Assembly (NCBI GenBank): GCA_902799665.1
Contig: CADCBK010000001.1
Span: forward strand, 62,001-126,000
DNA: 64,000 nt
Direction of reading: 5' to 3'
Source: an uncultured Spirochaetaceae bacterium
GTDB taxonomy: Bacteria; Spirochaetota; Spirochaetia; Treponematales; Treponemataceae
How positions within the stretch are numbered: position 1 is the first letter of the stretch; each line of letters begins with the position of its first letter. Of this stretch, positions 1-8,595 are shown one piece after another. The notes under the pieces were generated by a model that saw nothing but the letters and a program-made list of their open reading frames with translations, was not told the DNA's origin and ran no database searches. The position numbers and the translations under genes were made by a program.

Positions 1-861
1 TCGCTCGGAATAAAGGTGGAAGGAAAATCTTTGTTCCCGATTGTCGATGAATTTTCGCAAAGCCTTGTGGCCGAAAAGTTTGGAAAAAGCACGCCCGCCG
101 CTTGCAAAAAAATCGAGGGCCTTCCAGTGCGCCCGCCGGTCATGTGCGCGGGCTGCCCCCACCGCGGCTTGTTCTACACCTTGGCCAGGCAAAAGTGCAC
201 CGTGCTTGGCGACATCGGATGCTACACCTTGGGCGCGATGCCTCCGCTTGGCGCGATTGACGCGGTTGAATGCATGGGCGCTTCGGTAAGCTCTATCCAC
301 GGCTTTAACAAGGCCACCGGCGGCGCGCTTTCGGACAAAACCGTCGCCGTAATCGGAGACTCAACCTTCATGCACTCGGGCATGACCGGCTTGGCCAACA
401 TCGCCTACAACCAAAGCGATTCCACTGTAATCATTTTGGACAACTCAATTACCGGAATGACCGGCCACCAGCAAAACCCGACGACCGGCTACAACATAAA
501 AGGCGACCCGGCCGGAAAAATCAACTTGGAGGCGCTTGTCCGCTCGATGGGAATCAACCGCGTCCGCGTCGTTGACCCCTACAACTTAAAGGAAACCGAA
601 GCCGCCGTAAAGGAAGAGCTTGCCGCAAAGGAGCCCAGCGTAATCATAAGCCGCAGGCCATGCGCGCTTTTAAAATACGTAAAGGCAAATCCGCCGCTTC
701 AAGTCAACGACCAAAAATGCGTTGGATGCAAGGCCTGCATGAAAATCGGCTGCCCGGCAATCAGCTTTAAGGGCGGAAAGGCTTTTGTTGACCAAACCCA
801 ATGCGTAGGCTGCGGCGTTTGCAAGCAGCTTTGCGCCAAGAACGCCTTTGAGGAGGAATAA
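1..861 (+). CDS. iorA: Indolepyruvate:ferredoxin oxidoreductase, alpha subunit, C-terminal part
   Basis: The 5' end lies outside the window; frame 1 is open from base 1. The enzyme oxidatively decarboxylates aryl pyruvates (indolepyruvate, phenylpyruvate) to aryl-acetyl-CoA and reduces ferredoxin. The visible part holds the thiamine-diphosphate-binding region, with GDIGCYTLGA followed by the GDS...N signature (IGDSTFMHSG and YNQ). Two C-terminal 4Fe-4S clusters follow: CVGCKACMKIGCP, then CVGCGVCKQLC. This order is typical of IorA. The stop is 1 base before iorB, whose Shine-Dalgarno AGGAGG lies inside the iorA end, so the two subunits are almost certainly co-translated. Family assignment is firm; exact substrate preference is not visible. 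Confidence 0.93.
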   Translation, partial: SLGIKVEGKSLFPIVDEFSQSLVAEKFGKSTPAACKKIEGLPVRPPVMCAGCPHRGLFYTLARQKCTVLGDIGCYTLGAMPPLGAIDAVECMGASVSSIHGFNKATGGALSDKTVAVIGDSTFMHSGMTGLANIAYNQSDSTVIILDNSITGMTGHQQNPTTGYNIKGDPAGKINLEALVRSMGINRVRVVDPYNLKETEAAVKEELAAKEPSVIISRRPCALLKYVKANPPLQVNDQKCVGCKACMKIGCPAISFKGGKAFVDQTQCVGCGVCKQLCAKNAFEEE

Positions 862-862
862 G

Positions 863-1435
863 ATGACAACGAATGTAATGATAGTTGGAGTTGGAGGACA
901 AGGTTCGCTTTTGGCAAGCAAATTGCTAGGCCAAGTTTTGTTGAACAAGGGCTACGAAGTAAAGGTTAGCGAAGTTCACGGAATGAGCCAGCGCGGCGGA
1001 AGCGTAGTCACTTACGTCCGCTTTGGCGACAAAGTTTATTCCCCGATAATCGACAAGGGCGAGGCCGACTGCATAATTTCTTTTGAAACCTTGGAAGCCG
1101 CGCGCTACATGGAAAACCTAAAGGCCGGCGGAACCGTAATCGTAAACGAGCAAGAAATCGACCCGATGCCGGTAATCACTGGAGCGGCTTCTTACCCAGA
1201 AAAGCTTTTGGACAAAATGCGCGAGGCCGGAGCCAAAGTTGACGCGATCGACGCGCTCAGCCTGGCATTAAAGGCAGGCTCTGCAAAAAGTGCCAACATC
1301 GTTTTGATGGGCCGCTTTTCGACATACTACAAGGACATCGCCGAACAAGATTGGCTTGACGCGCTTGCCCAATGCGTAAAGCCGCAATTTTTGGAAATGA
1401 ACAAAAAAGCCTTCGCGCTTGGCCGCAACGAGTAA
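863..1435 (+). CDS. iorB: Indolepyruvate:ferredoxin oxidoreductase, beta subunit
   Basis: A 190-residue protein of the pyruvate-ferredoxin-oxidoreductase gamma-domain family. It opens with a VGVGGQGS nucleotide-binding-type glycine loop and has the EVHGMSQRGGSV motif common to these subunits. The ATG at 863 is chosen because AGGAGG at 851-856 sits 6 bases upstream; an in-frame ATG at 848 would lie upstream of that site. It pairs with the preceding iorA to form the heteromeric enzyme. A PaaI-type thioesterase starts 12 bases downstream, consistent with an arylacetyl-CoA pathway. Confidence 0.92.
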   Translation: MTTNVMIVGVGGQGSLLASKLLGQVLLNKGYEVKVSEVHGMSQRGGSVVTYVRFGDKVYSPIIDKGEADCIISFETLEAARYMENLKAGGTVIVNEQEIDPMPVITGAASYPEKLLDKMREAGAKVDAIDALSLALKAGSAKSANIVLMGRFSTYYKDIAEQDWLDALAQCVKPQFLEMNKKAFALGRNE

Positions 1436-1447
1436 CGGAGCGCGCGA

Positions 1448-1861
1448 ATGACGCTGGACGAAGTAAAAAAGTTTTTTGCAAACGACAAGTACGCCACCGA
1501 GACAACCGGAATAGAAATCTTGGAGGCTGGCGGAGGAAAGTCCAAAATTCACCTTAAGCTGGACCAGCGGCACAAAAACGCTTTGGGCTTTGTGATGGGC
1601 GCCGTGTATTTTACAATGGCCGACTTTGCCTTTGCGGTGGCTTCCAATTCCGACGAAACAAGCGGCTATAACGCCGTAACCCTCAGCTCCACAATCAACA
1701 TGGTCAACTCCGCAAAGAGCGACGAACTCTTTGCCGAAGCCGCCCCCATCAAAGACGGCCGCTCAACTTGCTTTTACCAAATCGAGATTTACGAAATTCT
1801 TAACGACAAAAAACGGCCGGTGGCAACGGTCCAGACTGCTGGATATAAGGTGGGGAAGTAA
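1448..1861 (+). CDS. PaaI-family hotdog thioesterase
   Basis: A 137-residue single hotdog domain. The central helix region GFVMGAVYFTMADFAFAVAS matches the PaaI/YbgC type, where a G-G-x2-x2-D pattern near the helix positions the catalytic acid. Such enzymes hydrolyse aryl-acyl-CoA, which fits the position directly after iorAB: the oxidoreductase makes aryl-acetyl-CoA and this enzyme could release the acid or guard CoA pools. The paaK ligase at 6740 is probably its original neighbour, now separated by about 4.8 kb of accessory genes. Substrate is inferred from context only. Confidence 0.82.
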   Translation: MTLDEVKKFFANDKYATETTGIEILEAGGGKSKIHLKLDQRHKNALGFVMGAVYFTMADFAFAVASNSDETSGYNAVTLSSTINMVNSAKSDELFAEAAPIKDGRSTCFYQIEIYEILNDKKRPVATVQTAGYKVGK

Positions 1862-1874
1862 GTAAAAAAACGTC

Positions 1875-1920
1875 TTGATAAAATGATAAAATTATGATAA
1901 TATAATGATAGGAGGCTAAT
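1875..1920 (+). promoter_or_regulatory. Promoter/operator of the toxin-antitoxin pair with phased repeats
   Basis: ATGATA occurs at 1883, 1894 and 1905, exactly 11 bp apart (one helical turn), with a further TGATA at 1876. The block ends in the AGGAGG ribosome site of the antitoxin gene. Phd/YefM antitoxins autorepress by binding arrays of short sites, so this array is the likely operator. I cannot assign a single -35/-10 pair in this AT-rich stretch. Confidence 0.55.
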
Positions 1921-2187
1921 ATGTTACAAATTAGACCCGTTTCAGATTTGCGGAATAAATTTGCAGAAATCGAGACCCTAGTATCAACCAACCGAACTCC
2001 AGTTTTTCTTACCAAAAATGGATATGGCTCTATGGTTGTGATGAGTTTGGATTTATATGAAAGCCTTACTGACAATATTGAAACCCGCCTTGACGAAGCT
2101 GATTTGCAAGCGCAATCTACCAAAAAAAGACTTTCGCATAAACAAGTTTTTTCTAATATCCGTTCAAGGATAAAGGCGGGTAGATGA
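1921..2187 (+). CDS. Phd/YefM-family antitoxin
   Basis: An 88-residue protein with the N-terminal Phd/YefM DNA-binding fold: IRPVSDLRNKFAEI, then TNRTPVFLTKNGYGSMVVMS, the second beta strand and helix typical of the family. The C-terminal third is charged and would neutralise the toxin. AGGAGG lies 4 bases upstream of the ATG. The gene overlaps the toxin by the four bases ATGA (2184-2187), which gives translational coupling. The protein and its complex probably bind the phased ATGATA array just upstream. Confidence 0.88.
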   Translation: MLQIRPVSDLRNKFAEIETLVSTNRTPVFLTKNGYGSMVVMSLDLYESLTDNIETRLDEADLQAQSTKKRLSHKQVFSNIRSRIKAGR

Positions 2188-2492
2188 GCAAATACACTTT
2201 ACGCTACTTGCCTATCGCCGAACAAGACTTGACGGAAATAATTGATTACATACAAAATAACTTGCAAAATCCTATCGCAGCTGAAAACACTCTTTTAAAA
2301 ATCGAAACAGCCATACTTGAACGATTAGAATCACCTGAATCATTCGCTGTATGGCAATCAAAGAAAAAACGACCTTATCCTTATCGCAGAATAAATGTAG
2401 GCAACTATACAGTTTGGTATGTTGTAATTGATAATGTGATGGAAGTACGTAGAATTCTATATTCACGCCGAAATGAAGAGAATTTGATTTAA
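2184..2492 (+). CDS. RelE/ParE-family toxin
   Basis: A 102-residue protein with the RelE/ParE pattern. YLPIAEQDLTEIIDYIQ is the first helix pair, a central segment ends KKRPYPYRRINVGNYTVWYVV, and the C-terminal strand is VRRILYSRRNEENL. Either a gyrase poison (ParE) or an mRNA interferase (RelE) is possible; the final VxRILYxRR favours the ParE side but does not settle it. It forms a two-gene unit with the overlapping antitoxin and is followed by a bidirectional terminator. Confidence 0.87.
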   Translation: MSKYTLRYLPIAEQDLTEIIDYIQNNLQNPIAAENTLLKIETAILERLESPESFAVWQSKKKRPYPYRRINVGNYTVWYVVIDNVMEVRRILYSRRNEENLI

Positions 2493-2612
2493 GAGTATTA
2501 AAGAGACACAAAATCAGATTCGTTGGTCGAGATTTTCTTTTTGTAGAAATTTTACAAGGTATACTTGTCTTTTACAACATAGAAAATATTTTCTTCTACC
2601 ATTATCTATGTC

Positions 2613-2650
2613 AAAAAAAAAGGAGCCGTTGCCGACTCCTTTTTACATCT
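2613..2650. terminator. Bidirectional intrinsic terminator
   Basis: Stem AAAAAGGAG and CTCCTTTTT with a 10-base loop, A-rich on one side and T-rich on the other. It sits between the convergent toxin gene (plus) and the PH-domain gene (minus) and can serve both. Confidence 0.75.
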
Positions 2651-2666
2651 TTGTGTTTAATTTGAA

Positions 2667-3050
2667 CTATCGCAAAACATACTGTGAAATAATTTTACCA
2701 ATTTGGCAAATGTCAACCTTTCCCTTGAATTCAAACTTGGCAGTAAAACCGTTGGCGTATTGAATAAAAAGCTCATTGTCAGGGAAAATTTCAATAAAAC
2801 CTGCTGTTTGCACCTCAAAAAACTGAATTGTGGAATAAGGCAAAGTGGCAAAAGACTTTCTTTTTCCCGTTATGCCTTGCACATCGATAGAGATGATTCT
2901 CTTGTTGGTGAACACAACTTGGTCTCTGATTGTTTTAAATGCGGCCAGCATTTCTTCGCCCTCAATCAAAAAACTTCCAACCTCGTCTCTGACCTCTGAA
3001 ATTTCAATCGGTTTAAGGTTAAAAACCGAATCCTTGTTAAAGTTAATCAT
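2667..3050 (-). CDS. Bacterial PH-domain protein
   Basis: A 127-residue protein of the bacterial PH-domain type (bPH_1). The core reads EEMLAAFKTIRDQVVFTNKRI, then TLPYSTIQFFEVQTAGFIEIFPDNEL and a C-terminal helix. The segment FTNKRIISIDVQGITGKRK is the hallmark of this group. These proteins are small cytosolic beta-barrels of unknown role, often induced by stress. GGAGG lies 7 bases before the ATG. It is monocistronic, with the terminator at 2613 downstream. Confidence 0.8.
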   Translation of the reverse strand: MINFNKDSVFNLKPIEISEVRDEVGSFLIEGEEMLAAFKTIRDQVVFTNKRIISIDVQGITGKRKSFATLPYSTIQFFEVQTAGFIEIFPDNELFIQYANGFTAKFEFKGKVDICQIGKIISQYVLR

Positions 3051-3083
3051 TTAATTACCTCCTAATCTATGTTAACTTTTCGA

Positions 3084-4115
3084 CTACCAATTTCTATACG
3101 GTATTTTTGTATATTCTGTCAAGCTTTTGCTTTCTTCATAAGTGAAGCCGTTTTTTGATAAAAAGTATACCGTTGATTCATACACGGAATCCTTGTCAGG
3201 ACATGTGCCGATAATAATTTCTTTAAATACTTTCTTGTTTATCTTATACCTAAAAAATGGAATGATATAAGACCGTCCCATCCTATAATTCAAAAATTCC
3301 CTGTCATCTCTCAAACTAACTTCATTATCTTCAAAACTTTCCTCCAAATATTCAAGCCTTTCTTTTTCTCCAGAGTCTTTCGCTTCTTCTAAAGCATCCT
3401 CTATATCTTGCTTTGTGAAATTTGGAGCAAATGATTTTTCATACAAGATTATCGCGCGCCATTCTTTTTCGTCTTTAAATACCTCATGCTTTATTAGTGG
3501 AGCGTAACAGACTAAGCGCTTTGCAATTTCTTCTCCAAGTTCCGCTTCTGACGTCGGTTCTAACACTCTAATTCTTTCTACTGAGTCGCTCAAAATCTCT
3601 TTTATTAATCCAACTTGTTCCGCATAATCGTAAATGCAAGGCAAGAGAAAAACTTTCTTTTTTGTTTCTTTAGGATCCCAAGAATTTATTAAAAAATCTT
3701 GGACTTCGGAAATATAATTCTTTATTTCCTCAACCTTCAGAAATTCTTTTGTGTTAAATCCTATGCAATATGGCAAAGTCTTATTGGCATATCCACGCCA
3801 CAAATTTAAATCATCTTTTACCTCGCAAAAGGAGATTATAAAGATTCCCAATGATGCGGTCTCTTTTGCAAATGCCTTTTTAACGCTTTTTATCAACGAG
3901 TCAATGTTATGGCCTTTTACTAAATTCTTATTGTCATTGACAACTTCTTCGAATCTGTCCAAGGCCAAAAGCCCTTCCTTTGTGTCATTCATAAACCTTA
4001 TATGTGACGCCCACATTTCATTGTTTTTGACAATCCCAAGAAAAGCGCTGCCGTCAGTATAATGATACAAGGTTTCAGTAATCGGCTTATTAAATATTTC
4101 TTCAAGTTTCTTCAT
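3084..4115 (-). CDS. DUF2971 protein
   Basis: A 343-residue protein. The N-terminal segment LYHYTDGSAFLGIVKNNEMW followed by ASHIRFMNDTKEG is diagnostic of DUF2971. Further family-like elements are FCEVKDDLNLWRGYA and KDEKEWRAIILYE. The conserved Tyr, His, Asp, Trp-Arg and Glu residues suggest an enzymatic fold, but no activity is established. DUF2971 genes are common in accessory islands. No clear ribosome site precedes the ATG. The codon use is AT-rich, unlike the neighbouring aromatic block, which supports recent acquisition. Confidence 0.78.
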   Translation of the reverse strand: MKKLEEIFNKPITETLYHYTDGSAFLGIVKNNEMWASHIRFMNDTKEGLLALDRFEEVVNDNKNLVKGHNIDSLIKSVKKAFAKETASLGIFIISFCEVKDDLNLWRGYANKTLPYCIGFNTKEFLKVEEIKNYISEVQDFLINSWDPKETKKKVFLLPCIYDYAEQVGLIKEILSDSVERIRVLEPTSEAELGEEIAKRLVCYAPLIKHEVFKDEKEWRAIILYEKSFAPNFTKQDIEDALEEAKDSGEKERLEYLEESFEDNEVSLRDDREFLNYRMGRSYIIPFFRYKINKKVFKEIIIGTCPDKDSVYESTVYFLSKNGFTYEESKSLTEYTKIPYRNW

Positions 4116-4156
4116 GTATTCGGCTAAAAGCTTTAATACTGTCGATATCTTGATGC

Positions 4157-6166
4157 CTAATATCCCTTGATGATAATAAGTGGATCCGCTTCGAAGTCTG
4201 CTCTATCATACAAGTAACGTTCTTCTGAGTATGCAGATGGTCTTCCTCTATACATAGAATAACTCTCGTTTATAACAAAAGCTTCACTTGACACTCCCAA
4301 ATTCAACAGTTGCGATTTTGTTTGAAGTGGCATAGGACAGCCATAAAAACAACCGGCAGAACTTTCAATTGAACCTGTTTTTCTAAGAATTACTTCCGAC
4401 AGCGATTTACAATTATAAAAAGCTCCTGCCTTAATAGTTATCATACCACTTGGGAGTGAGATTTGTTTTAGATTTATACAGTCTGCAAATGCAAATTCCG
4501 GGATTTTATGAACGCCGTATTCGAAAAAAATTTCTTCCAAAGAGTCTAAGCCTGAAACAATTCCACCTTCAACAGTTTCTCTTCCTTCTTCTCGTGTTTC
4601 GTAACTCCTATTTTGAATAACTACATCACGATATACCTGAAACGGTCGTATTCTTATTTTTTGTATTTTATTTTGATAAAAAGCTCTAAAATCCAACTCC
4701 ACCGCTACATCTTCATATGTTCCGTCTGGCATTAAACCGCTGATACTAAGATCTTCTATTTGATTGTAGGCAAATGCTTTGTTTCCAATTTCATGAACAT
4801 AAAATGGAATGTTACATGCCTTTAGATTGTTGTTAGCAAAGGCTTCTTTCCCTAACTCGAGACTTATATAATAGTCAGGGCTTTTTTCACGGATTTTTCT
4901 TCCAGTTGGAAAACCCCAATAATCACACTCATCTACTAACCAAGTATCTCCAGGTAGTTTTGGTCGGTTTTCAAAAGTCAATGTTTCCATTTTGTTATCT
5001 TTAAAAGCTGCCTGACCAATTGTATTCACAAAATGAGCGATATTGCAGTTTTTTAACTTGTTGTTGGCAAAGGCTTCTTCGTCTATTGTTAGAGATTCAT
5101 AATAAAAGTGGGTTCTTCCACTGTCAGAAGTATCCTGTTTTTTTAAACGCGCATCATAACTCAATGTTTCTATCTCATTGCCTTTAAAAGCTGCTTTTTT
5201 TATCCATTTGACATTACTTGGAATATTAACCGCTTTTAACTTATTGAAAGCAAAGGCTTCGTTTCCTATTTCCTTTAAAACAGCGCCTTTTTCAAAAATC
5301 AAATTCTCTATTCCACAATCTTTAAAGGCTTCGTCACCAATATAATTTACGCTTGCAGGAATTACAACTGTTTTAAAAGTCGAACCAGAAAAGTTCATTC
5401 CCCGAACTTCCTTTACTGGCATGCCTTCAAGTTTTGCAGGCAGAATAATTTTATCAAAAGAATCTCCGTAGGAGCCGCCTATGAAAGCCTCTATTGCAAT
5501 AGTGCCATTGTTATCGCCTCCGCTTATAAGAGAATAAATATAAGTGTCATTTTTGGAAAAATTGGGCCCCCCAGCCATCAATTCCTTTATTCTGGTTTCT
5601 CTGGCAAGGCGTTTTTCTTCTATCTCCCTTTCTCTTGCAAGTCGTTCTTCTTCCGCCTTTTTTTCTGCCTCGATGCGTTCTTTTTCCGCAGCGCAAGCGT
5701 TTACCAATTGCGCAAGTTTTGTTTCGGAATCTTTGCTGACAGAAGAAATTTTTATATGTAAATTTTTTCCGTCACAGTATGCGTTGCACCCTTCAATTTT
5801 TTTCACAGAAGACAGAACAAGAATGCTGTCATAATTTACAAGAGGACCGTACATCTGACTTTTTTTATCTTTAGTTCCGGCAGAAAAAGTCTCTCCACTA
5901 AGAAAAGCTATATACGGCAATTCATTGTAAACAATTTCATTCGCCAACTTCTCAACGGAAAAAGAATCTTTATTAGTTTTAAAAACTACAAAAATATTAT
6001 ATTGTTCCTCAAAATCCAAAAATCCCTTGCAAATTCTTTTTCCCTTTGCGTCGAGGTTCGAAATCTCAAATCCCCATTCGGTTTCCGTAACTTCTAACGG
6101 AATATCCTTTGCAAAAACAGACAATGCGGTTAACGCAAACAAAAACGCCAACAAGAACTTTTTCAT
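4157..6166 (-). CDS. Secreted BspA-type leucine-rich-repeat protein
   Basis: 669 residues. The start is set at 6166 because AGGAGG lies 8 bases upstream and MKKFLLAFLFALTALSVFA then reads as a clean Sec signal peptide; the frame opens 23 codons earlier. After a domain of about 150 residues comes a charged coiled coil (residues about 165-205, rich in EEE/ERLARE). The rest is treponemal LRR_5 repeats: units of the form IxxEAFxxNxLKxxNIP recur, for example VNYIGDEAFKDC and EIGNEAFAFNKLK. BspA-like proteins mediate surface binding in oral and gut treponemes. It is divergent from the XRE gene at 6297. Confidence 0.88.
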   Translation of the reverse strand: MKKFLLAFLFALTALSVFAKDIPLEVTETEWGFEISNLDAKGKRICKGFLDFEEQYNIFVVFKTNKDSFSVEKLANEIVYNELPYIAFLSGETFSAGTKDKKSQMYGPLVNYDSILVLSSVKKIEGCNAYCDGKNLHIKISSVSKDSETKLAQLVNACAAEKERIEAEKKAEEERLAREREIEEKRLARETRIKELMAGGPNFSKNDTYIYSLISGGDNNGTIAIEAFIGGSYGDSFDKIILPAKLEGMPVKEVRGMNFSGSTFKTVVIPASVNYIGDEAFKDCGIENLIFEKGAVLKEIGNEAFAFNKLKAVNIPSNVKWIKKAAFKGNEIETLSYDARLKKQDTSDSGRTHFYYESLTIDEEAFANNKLKNCNIAHFVNTIGQAAFKDNKMETLTFENRPKLPGDTWLVDECDYWGFPTGRKIREKSPDYYISLELGKEAFANNNLKACNIPFYVHEIGNKAFAYNQIEDLSISGLMPDGTYEDVAVELDFRAFYQNKIQKIRIRPFQVYRDVVIQNRSYETREEGRETVEGGIVSGLDSLEEIFFEYGVHKIPEFAFADCINLKQISLPSGMITIKAGAFYNCKSLSEVILRKTGSIESSAGCFYGCPMPLQTKSQLLNLGVSSEAFVINESYSMYRGRPSAYSEERYLYDRADFEADPLIIIKGY

Positions 6167-6261
6167 AAAATCGCCTCCTAAACGGCACTTAGCTAACTTA
6201 GCCAACATCATGCCATATAACTTAAATAATAGCATGGTTATCCTTCCATGTCAATGTCATG

Positions 6262-6296
6262 TTTAAAAAATAAGGATAATAACTTATTCTATAGAT
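6262..6296. promoter_or_regulatory. Divergent control region between LRR gene and XRE gene
   Basis: TATTCT at 6286-6291 ends 5 bases before the XRE ATG, so that transcript may be leaderless; the -35 is weak. The decamer TTATTCTATA (6284-6293) recurs in inverse orientation as TATAGAATAA at 11019-11028, beside the paralogous XRE gene, and is a candidate XRE operator. Confidence 0.4.
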
Positions 6297-6635
6297 ATGG
6301 ATCAAGACGAGCCGCGAAAACTTTTGGCGCAAAACATAAAGAATTTAAGGAAAGAACTTGGGATTACACAAGCAAAACTTGCTGAGCTTGCGGATATTTC
6401 AGAACCTTATATGAATGACATTGAACGCTGCCAAACTTGGGTCAGCGACAAAACACTTTCAAAACTAGCCTGGGCTCTAAACGTTCAGCTTCATGAGCTT
6501 TTTATGAATGATAACTCGTCTAATAAATCTTTAAGCAAAAAAGAAATGTATTCTATGTTCAATGAACGCAAGCATGACATTAAAGAATATATTGACAAAT
6601 CCTTTGACATTCTAATGCGGGCGGTTGTAAAATAA
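6297..6635 (+). CDS. XRE-family HTH regulator
   Basis: A 112-residue protein with a Cro/CI helix-turn-helix at about residues 10-65 (LAQNIKNLRKELGITQAKLA, then ADISEPYMNDIERC). The tail of about 45 residues is helical and charged. It is a clear paralogue of the XRE protein at 11079: both share C-x-TW-x-SDKTL-x-KL after the recognition helix. There is no Shine-Dalgarno, and a -10-like TATTCT sits just upstream. It is divergent from the secreted LRR gene, which it may control. Confidence 0.82.
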   Translation: MDQDEPRKLLAQNIKNLRKELGITQAKLAELADISEPYMNDIERCQTWVSDKTLSKLAWALNVQLHELFMNDNSSNKSLSKKEMYSMFNERKHDIKEYIDKSFDILMRAVVK

Positions 6636-6653
6636 TCTTCCTCCTCTCCCCTT

Positions 6654-6683
6654 TGACAAATTCCCCATCAATCCATTACAATA
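6654..6683 (+). promoter_or_regulatory. paaK promoter
   Basis: TTGACA (6654-6659) and TACAAT (6678-6683) with an 18-bp spacer. It drives paaK, whose ribosome site AGGAGG lies just before the ATG at 6740. Confidence 0.65.
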
Positions 6684-6739
6684 AAAACGCGGAGTTAAAA
6701 ACCAACGCCTCCGCCAGTATTGTCAGGAGGCAATAAAAA

Positions 6740-8041
6740 ATGTATTGGAACCAAACAAAAGAGTGCATGGACCGCGAGGAGCTAAAGAAGCTCCAAAGCG
6801 AGCGCCTTGTAAAAATGGTAAGTTACGTTTACCACAACGTTCCCTACTACCGCGAAAAAATGCAAAAGGCCGGAGTTGAGCCGGGCGACATTCGCGGACT
6901 TGAGGACATCGAAAAGCTTCCCTTCACCACTTACGAAGATTTGAACAAGGCCTATCCCTTTGGCTTGGCGGCCGTTCCCAAGTCGGAATTGGTGCGCGTC
7001 CATGCTTCCAGCGGAACGACAGGAAAGCCAAAAATCGCCGTCTACACCAGGCGCGACATCGACACGTGGAGCGAATGCGCCGCGCGCTGCCTTACGATGG
7101 CCGGCGTTACAAGGGACGACGTAATCCAAGTTGGCTACGGCTACGGCTTGTTCACCGGAGGCCTTGGAGCGCATTACGGCGCCGAATACGTTGGCGCTTT
7201 GGTTTTGCCGATGTCCACTGGCAACACAAAAAAATTAATCGACATGATGATTGACTGCGGCGCCACAGCGATCGCTTGCACGCCCTCTTACCTTTTGCAT
7301 GTTGCCGAAGACTTGCAAAAGGCCGGCTTGGTTGACAAGATAAAATTAAAGACAGCCATTTGCGGCGCTGAGCCTTGGACCAACGAGATGCGCGCGTCTA
7401 TAGAAAAGCAGCTGGGAATCAAGGCCTACGACATTTACGGCTTGACCGAAATTTTGGGTCCCGGAGTCGCCGCCGACTGCGACGCCCACGCTGGCCTTCA
7501 CATTTGGGAAGACCACTTCTTGCCGGAAATCCTTGACCCGGCCACGCTCAAGGCCGTTCCCGAAGGACAAAGCGGCGAGCTTGTAATCACGACGCTGACA
7601 AAAGAAGGCATGCCGATGATCCGCTACCGCACAAAGGATTTGACTAGCCTTGAAACTTCAAAATGCTCTTGCGGAAGAACGATGGCGCGCATCCAGCGCT
7701 TTAAGGGCCGCACCGACGACATGCTTATCATTCGCGGCGTGAACGTGTTCCCGTCGCAGGTTGAGGCGGCGCTTTTGACGATTGACGGAACGACGCCCCA
7801 CTACATGATTATCGTTGACCGCGTTGACAACGCCGACACATTTGAAGTGCAGGTTGAAGTTGACGAGCGCTTCTTTAGCGACGAAGTTTCCAAATTGGAA
7901 AACCTTTCAAAGCAAATCAACGCCAAGCTGCGCGAGGCCTTGGGCCTTAACGCAAAGGTCAGCTTGGTCCAGCCCAACGCGTTGGTTCATTCCGACGGAA
8001 AGACCAAGCACGTCGAAGACCGCCGCAAGTTGTATCAGTAA
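6740..8041 (+). CDS. paaK: Phenylacetate-CoA ligase
   Basis: A 433-residue adenylate-forming enzyme that converts arylacetate, CoA and ATP to arylacetyl-CoA, AMP and PPi. The P-loop-like motif SSGTTGKPKI (about residues 91-100), the YGLTE adenylation motif and RYRTKDL with the C-terminal GRTDDMLIIRGVNVFPSQ hinge are all present. Length is normal for PaaK. The gene is followed by an ACT-domain protein, a pairing seen in many anaerobes, and lies near iorAB. Together these link aryl-pyruvate oxidation with arylacetate/arylacetyl-CoA interconversion. The preferred aryl group is not readable. Confidence 0.93.
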   Translation: MYWNQTKECMDREELKKLQSERLVKMVSYVYHNVPYYREKMQKAGVEPGDIRGLEDIEKLPFTTYEDLNKAYPFGLAAVPKSELVRVHASSGTTGKPKIAVYTRRDIDTWSECAARCLTMAGVTRDDVIQVGYGYGLFTGGLGAHYGAEYVGALVLPMSTGNTKKLIDMMIDCGATAIACTPSYLLHVAEDLQKAGLVDKIKLKTAICGAEPWTNEMRASIEKQLGIKAYDIYGLTEILGPGVAADCDAHAGLHIWEDHFLPEILDPATLKAVPEGQSGELVITTLTKEGMPMIRYRTKDLTSLETSKCSCGRTMARIQRFKGRTDDMLIIRGVNVFPSQVEAALLTIDGTTPHYMIIVDRVDNADTFEVQVEVDERFFSDEVSKLENLSKQINAKLREALGLNAKVSLVQPNALVHSDGKTKHVEDRRKLYQ

Positions 8042-8115
8042 ACGCCAAGCGGAACGGCTGCAAGCCCTAAAAAGCCGCCGCCGTTTTGGCAGGCGAAAAA
8101 ACACAGGAGGAAATT

Positions 8116-8535
8116 ATGTTTATTAAACAGCTTTCAATATTTTTGGAAAACAAGGGCGGCTCGCTCGGCGAAGTGCTCAAGATTTTGAGCGGCCAAAAGA
8201 TCAACATATTTTCGGCCAGCCTTGCCGACACCAACGACTTTGGCGTGCTTCGAGTTTTGGTAAGCGACACCGACAAGGCCTACAACATTCTTAAGGAAAA
8301 AGGTATCACTTCCAAGGCCAGCGACGTTGTCGGCGTTTGCGTTCCCAACGAGACAGGCGGTTTTTCTAAAGTCGTGCAATTGATTCTTGACGCCGGCCTC
8401 AACATCAGTTACATCTACGGCCTTTCCGTCCAAAACGACGGCGCCAACATCGTGATGAAAACCGACGACCTGGACAAAACAGTTTCAATCCTAAAAGCCG
8501 CCGGCGTAAAGCTGTTGGAGCAAAGCGAGCTGTAA
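8116..8535 (+). CDS. Tandem ACT-domain protein
   Basis: 139 residues made of two ACT folds: residues about 1-68 (FIKQLSIFLENKGGSLGEVL) and about 72-139 (NETGGFSKVVQLILDAGLNI). The ATG at 8116 follows AGGAGG with 5 bases between; the frame opens earlier without a ribosome site. ACT folds bind amino acids, and stand-alone tandem ACT proteins often follow paaK, so this is probably the amino-acid-sensing partner of the aromatic pathway. A terminator follows. Confidence 0.88.
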   Translation: MFIKQLSIFLENKGGSLGEVLKILSGQKINIFSASLADTNDFGVLRVLVSDTDKAYNILKEKGITSKASDVVGVCVPNETGGFSKVVQLILDAGLNISYIYGLSVQNDGANIVMKTDDLDKTVSILKAAGVKLLEQSEL

Positions 8536-8563
8536 AAAAACACTCTTATAGAACAGCCTATCA

Positions 8564-8595
8564 CGCCCCTCCCTAGACCGGTGGGGCGATTTTTT
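8564..8595 (+). terminator. Intrinsic terminator of paaK-ACT
   Basis: CGCCCC (8564-8569) pairs with GGGGCG (8583-8588), followed by ATTTTTT. Confidence 0.85.
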
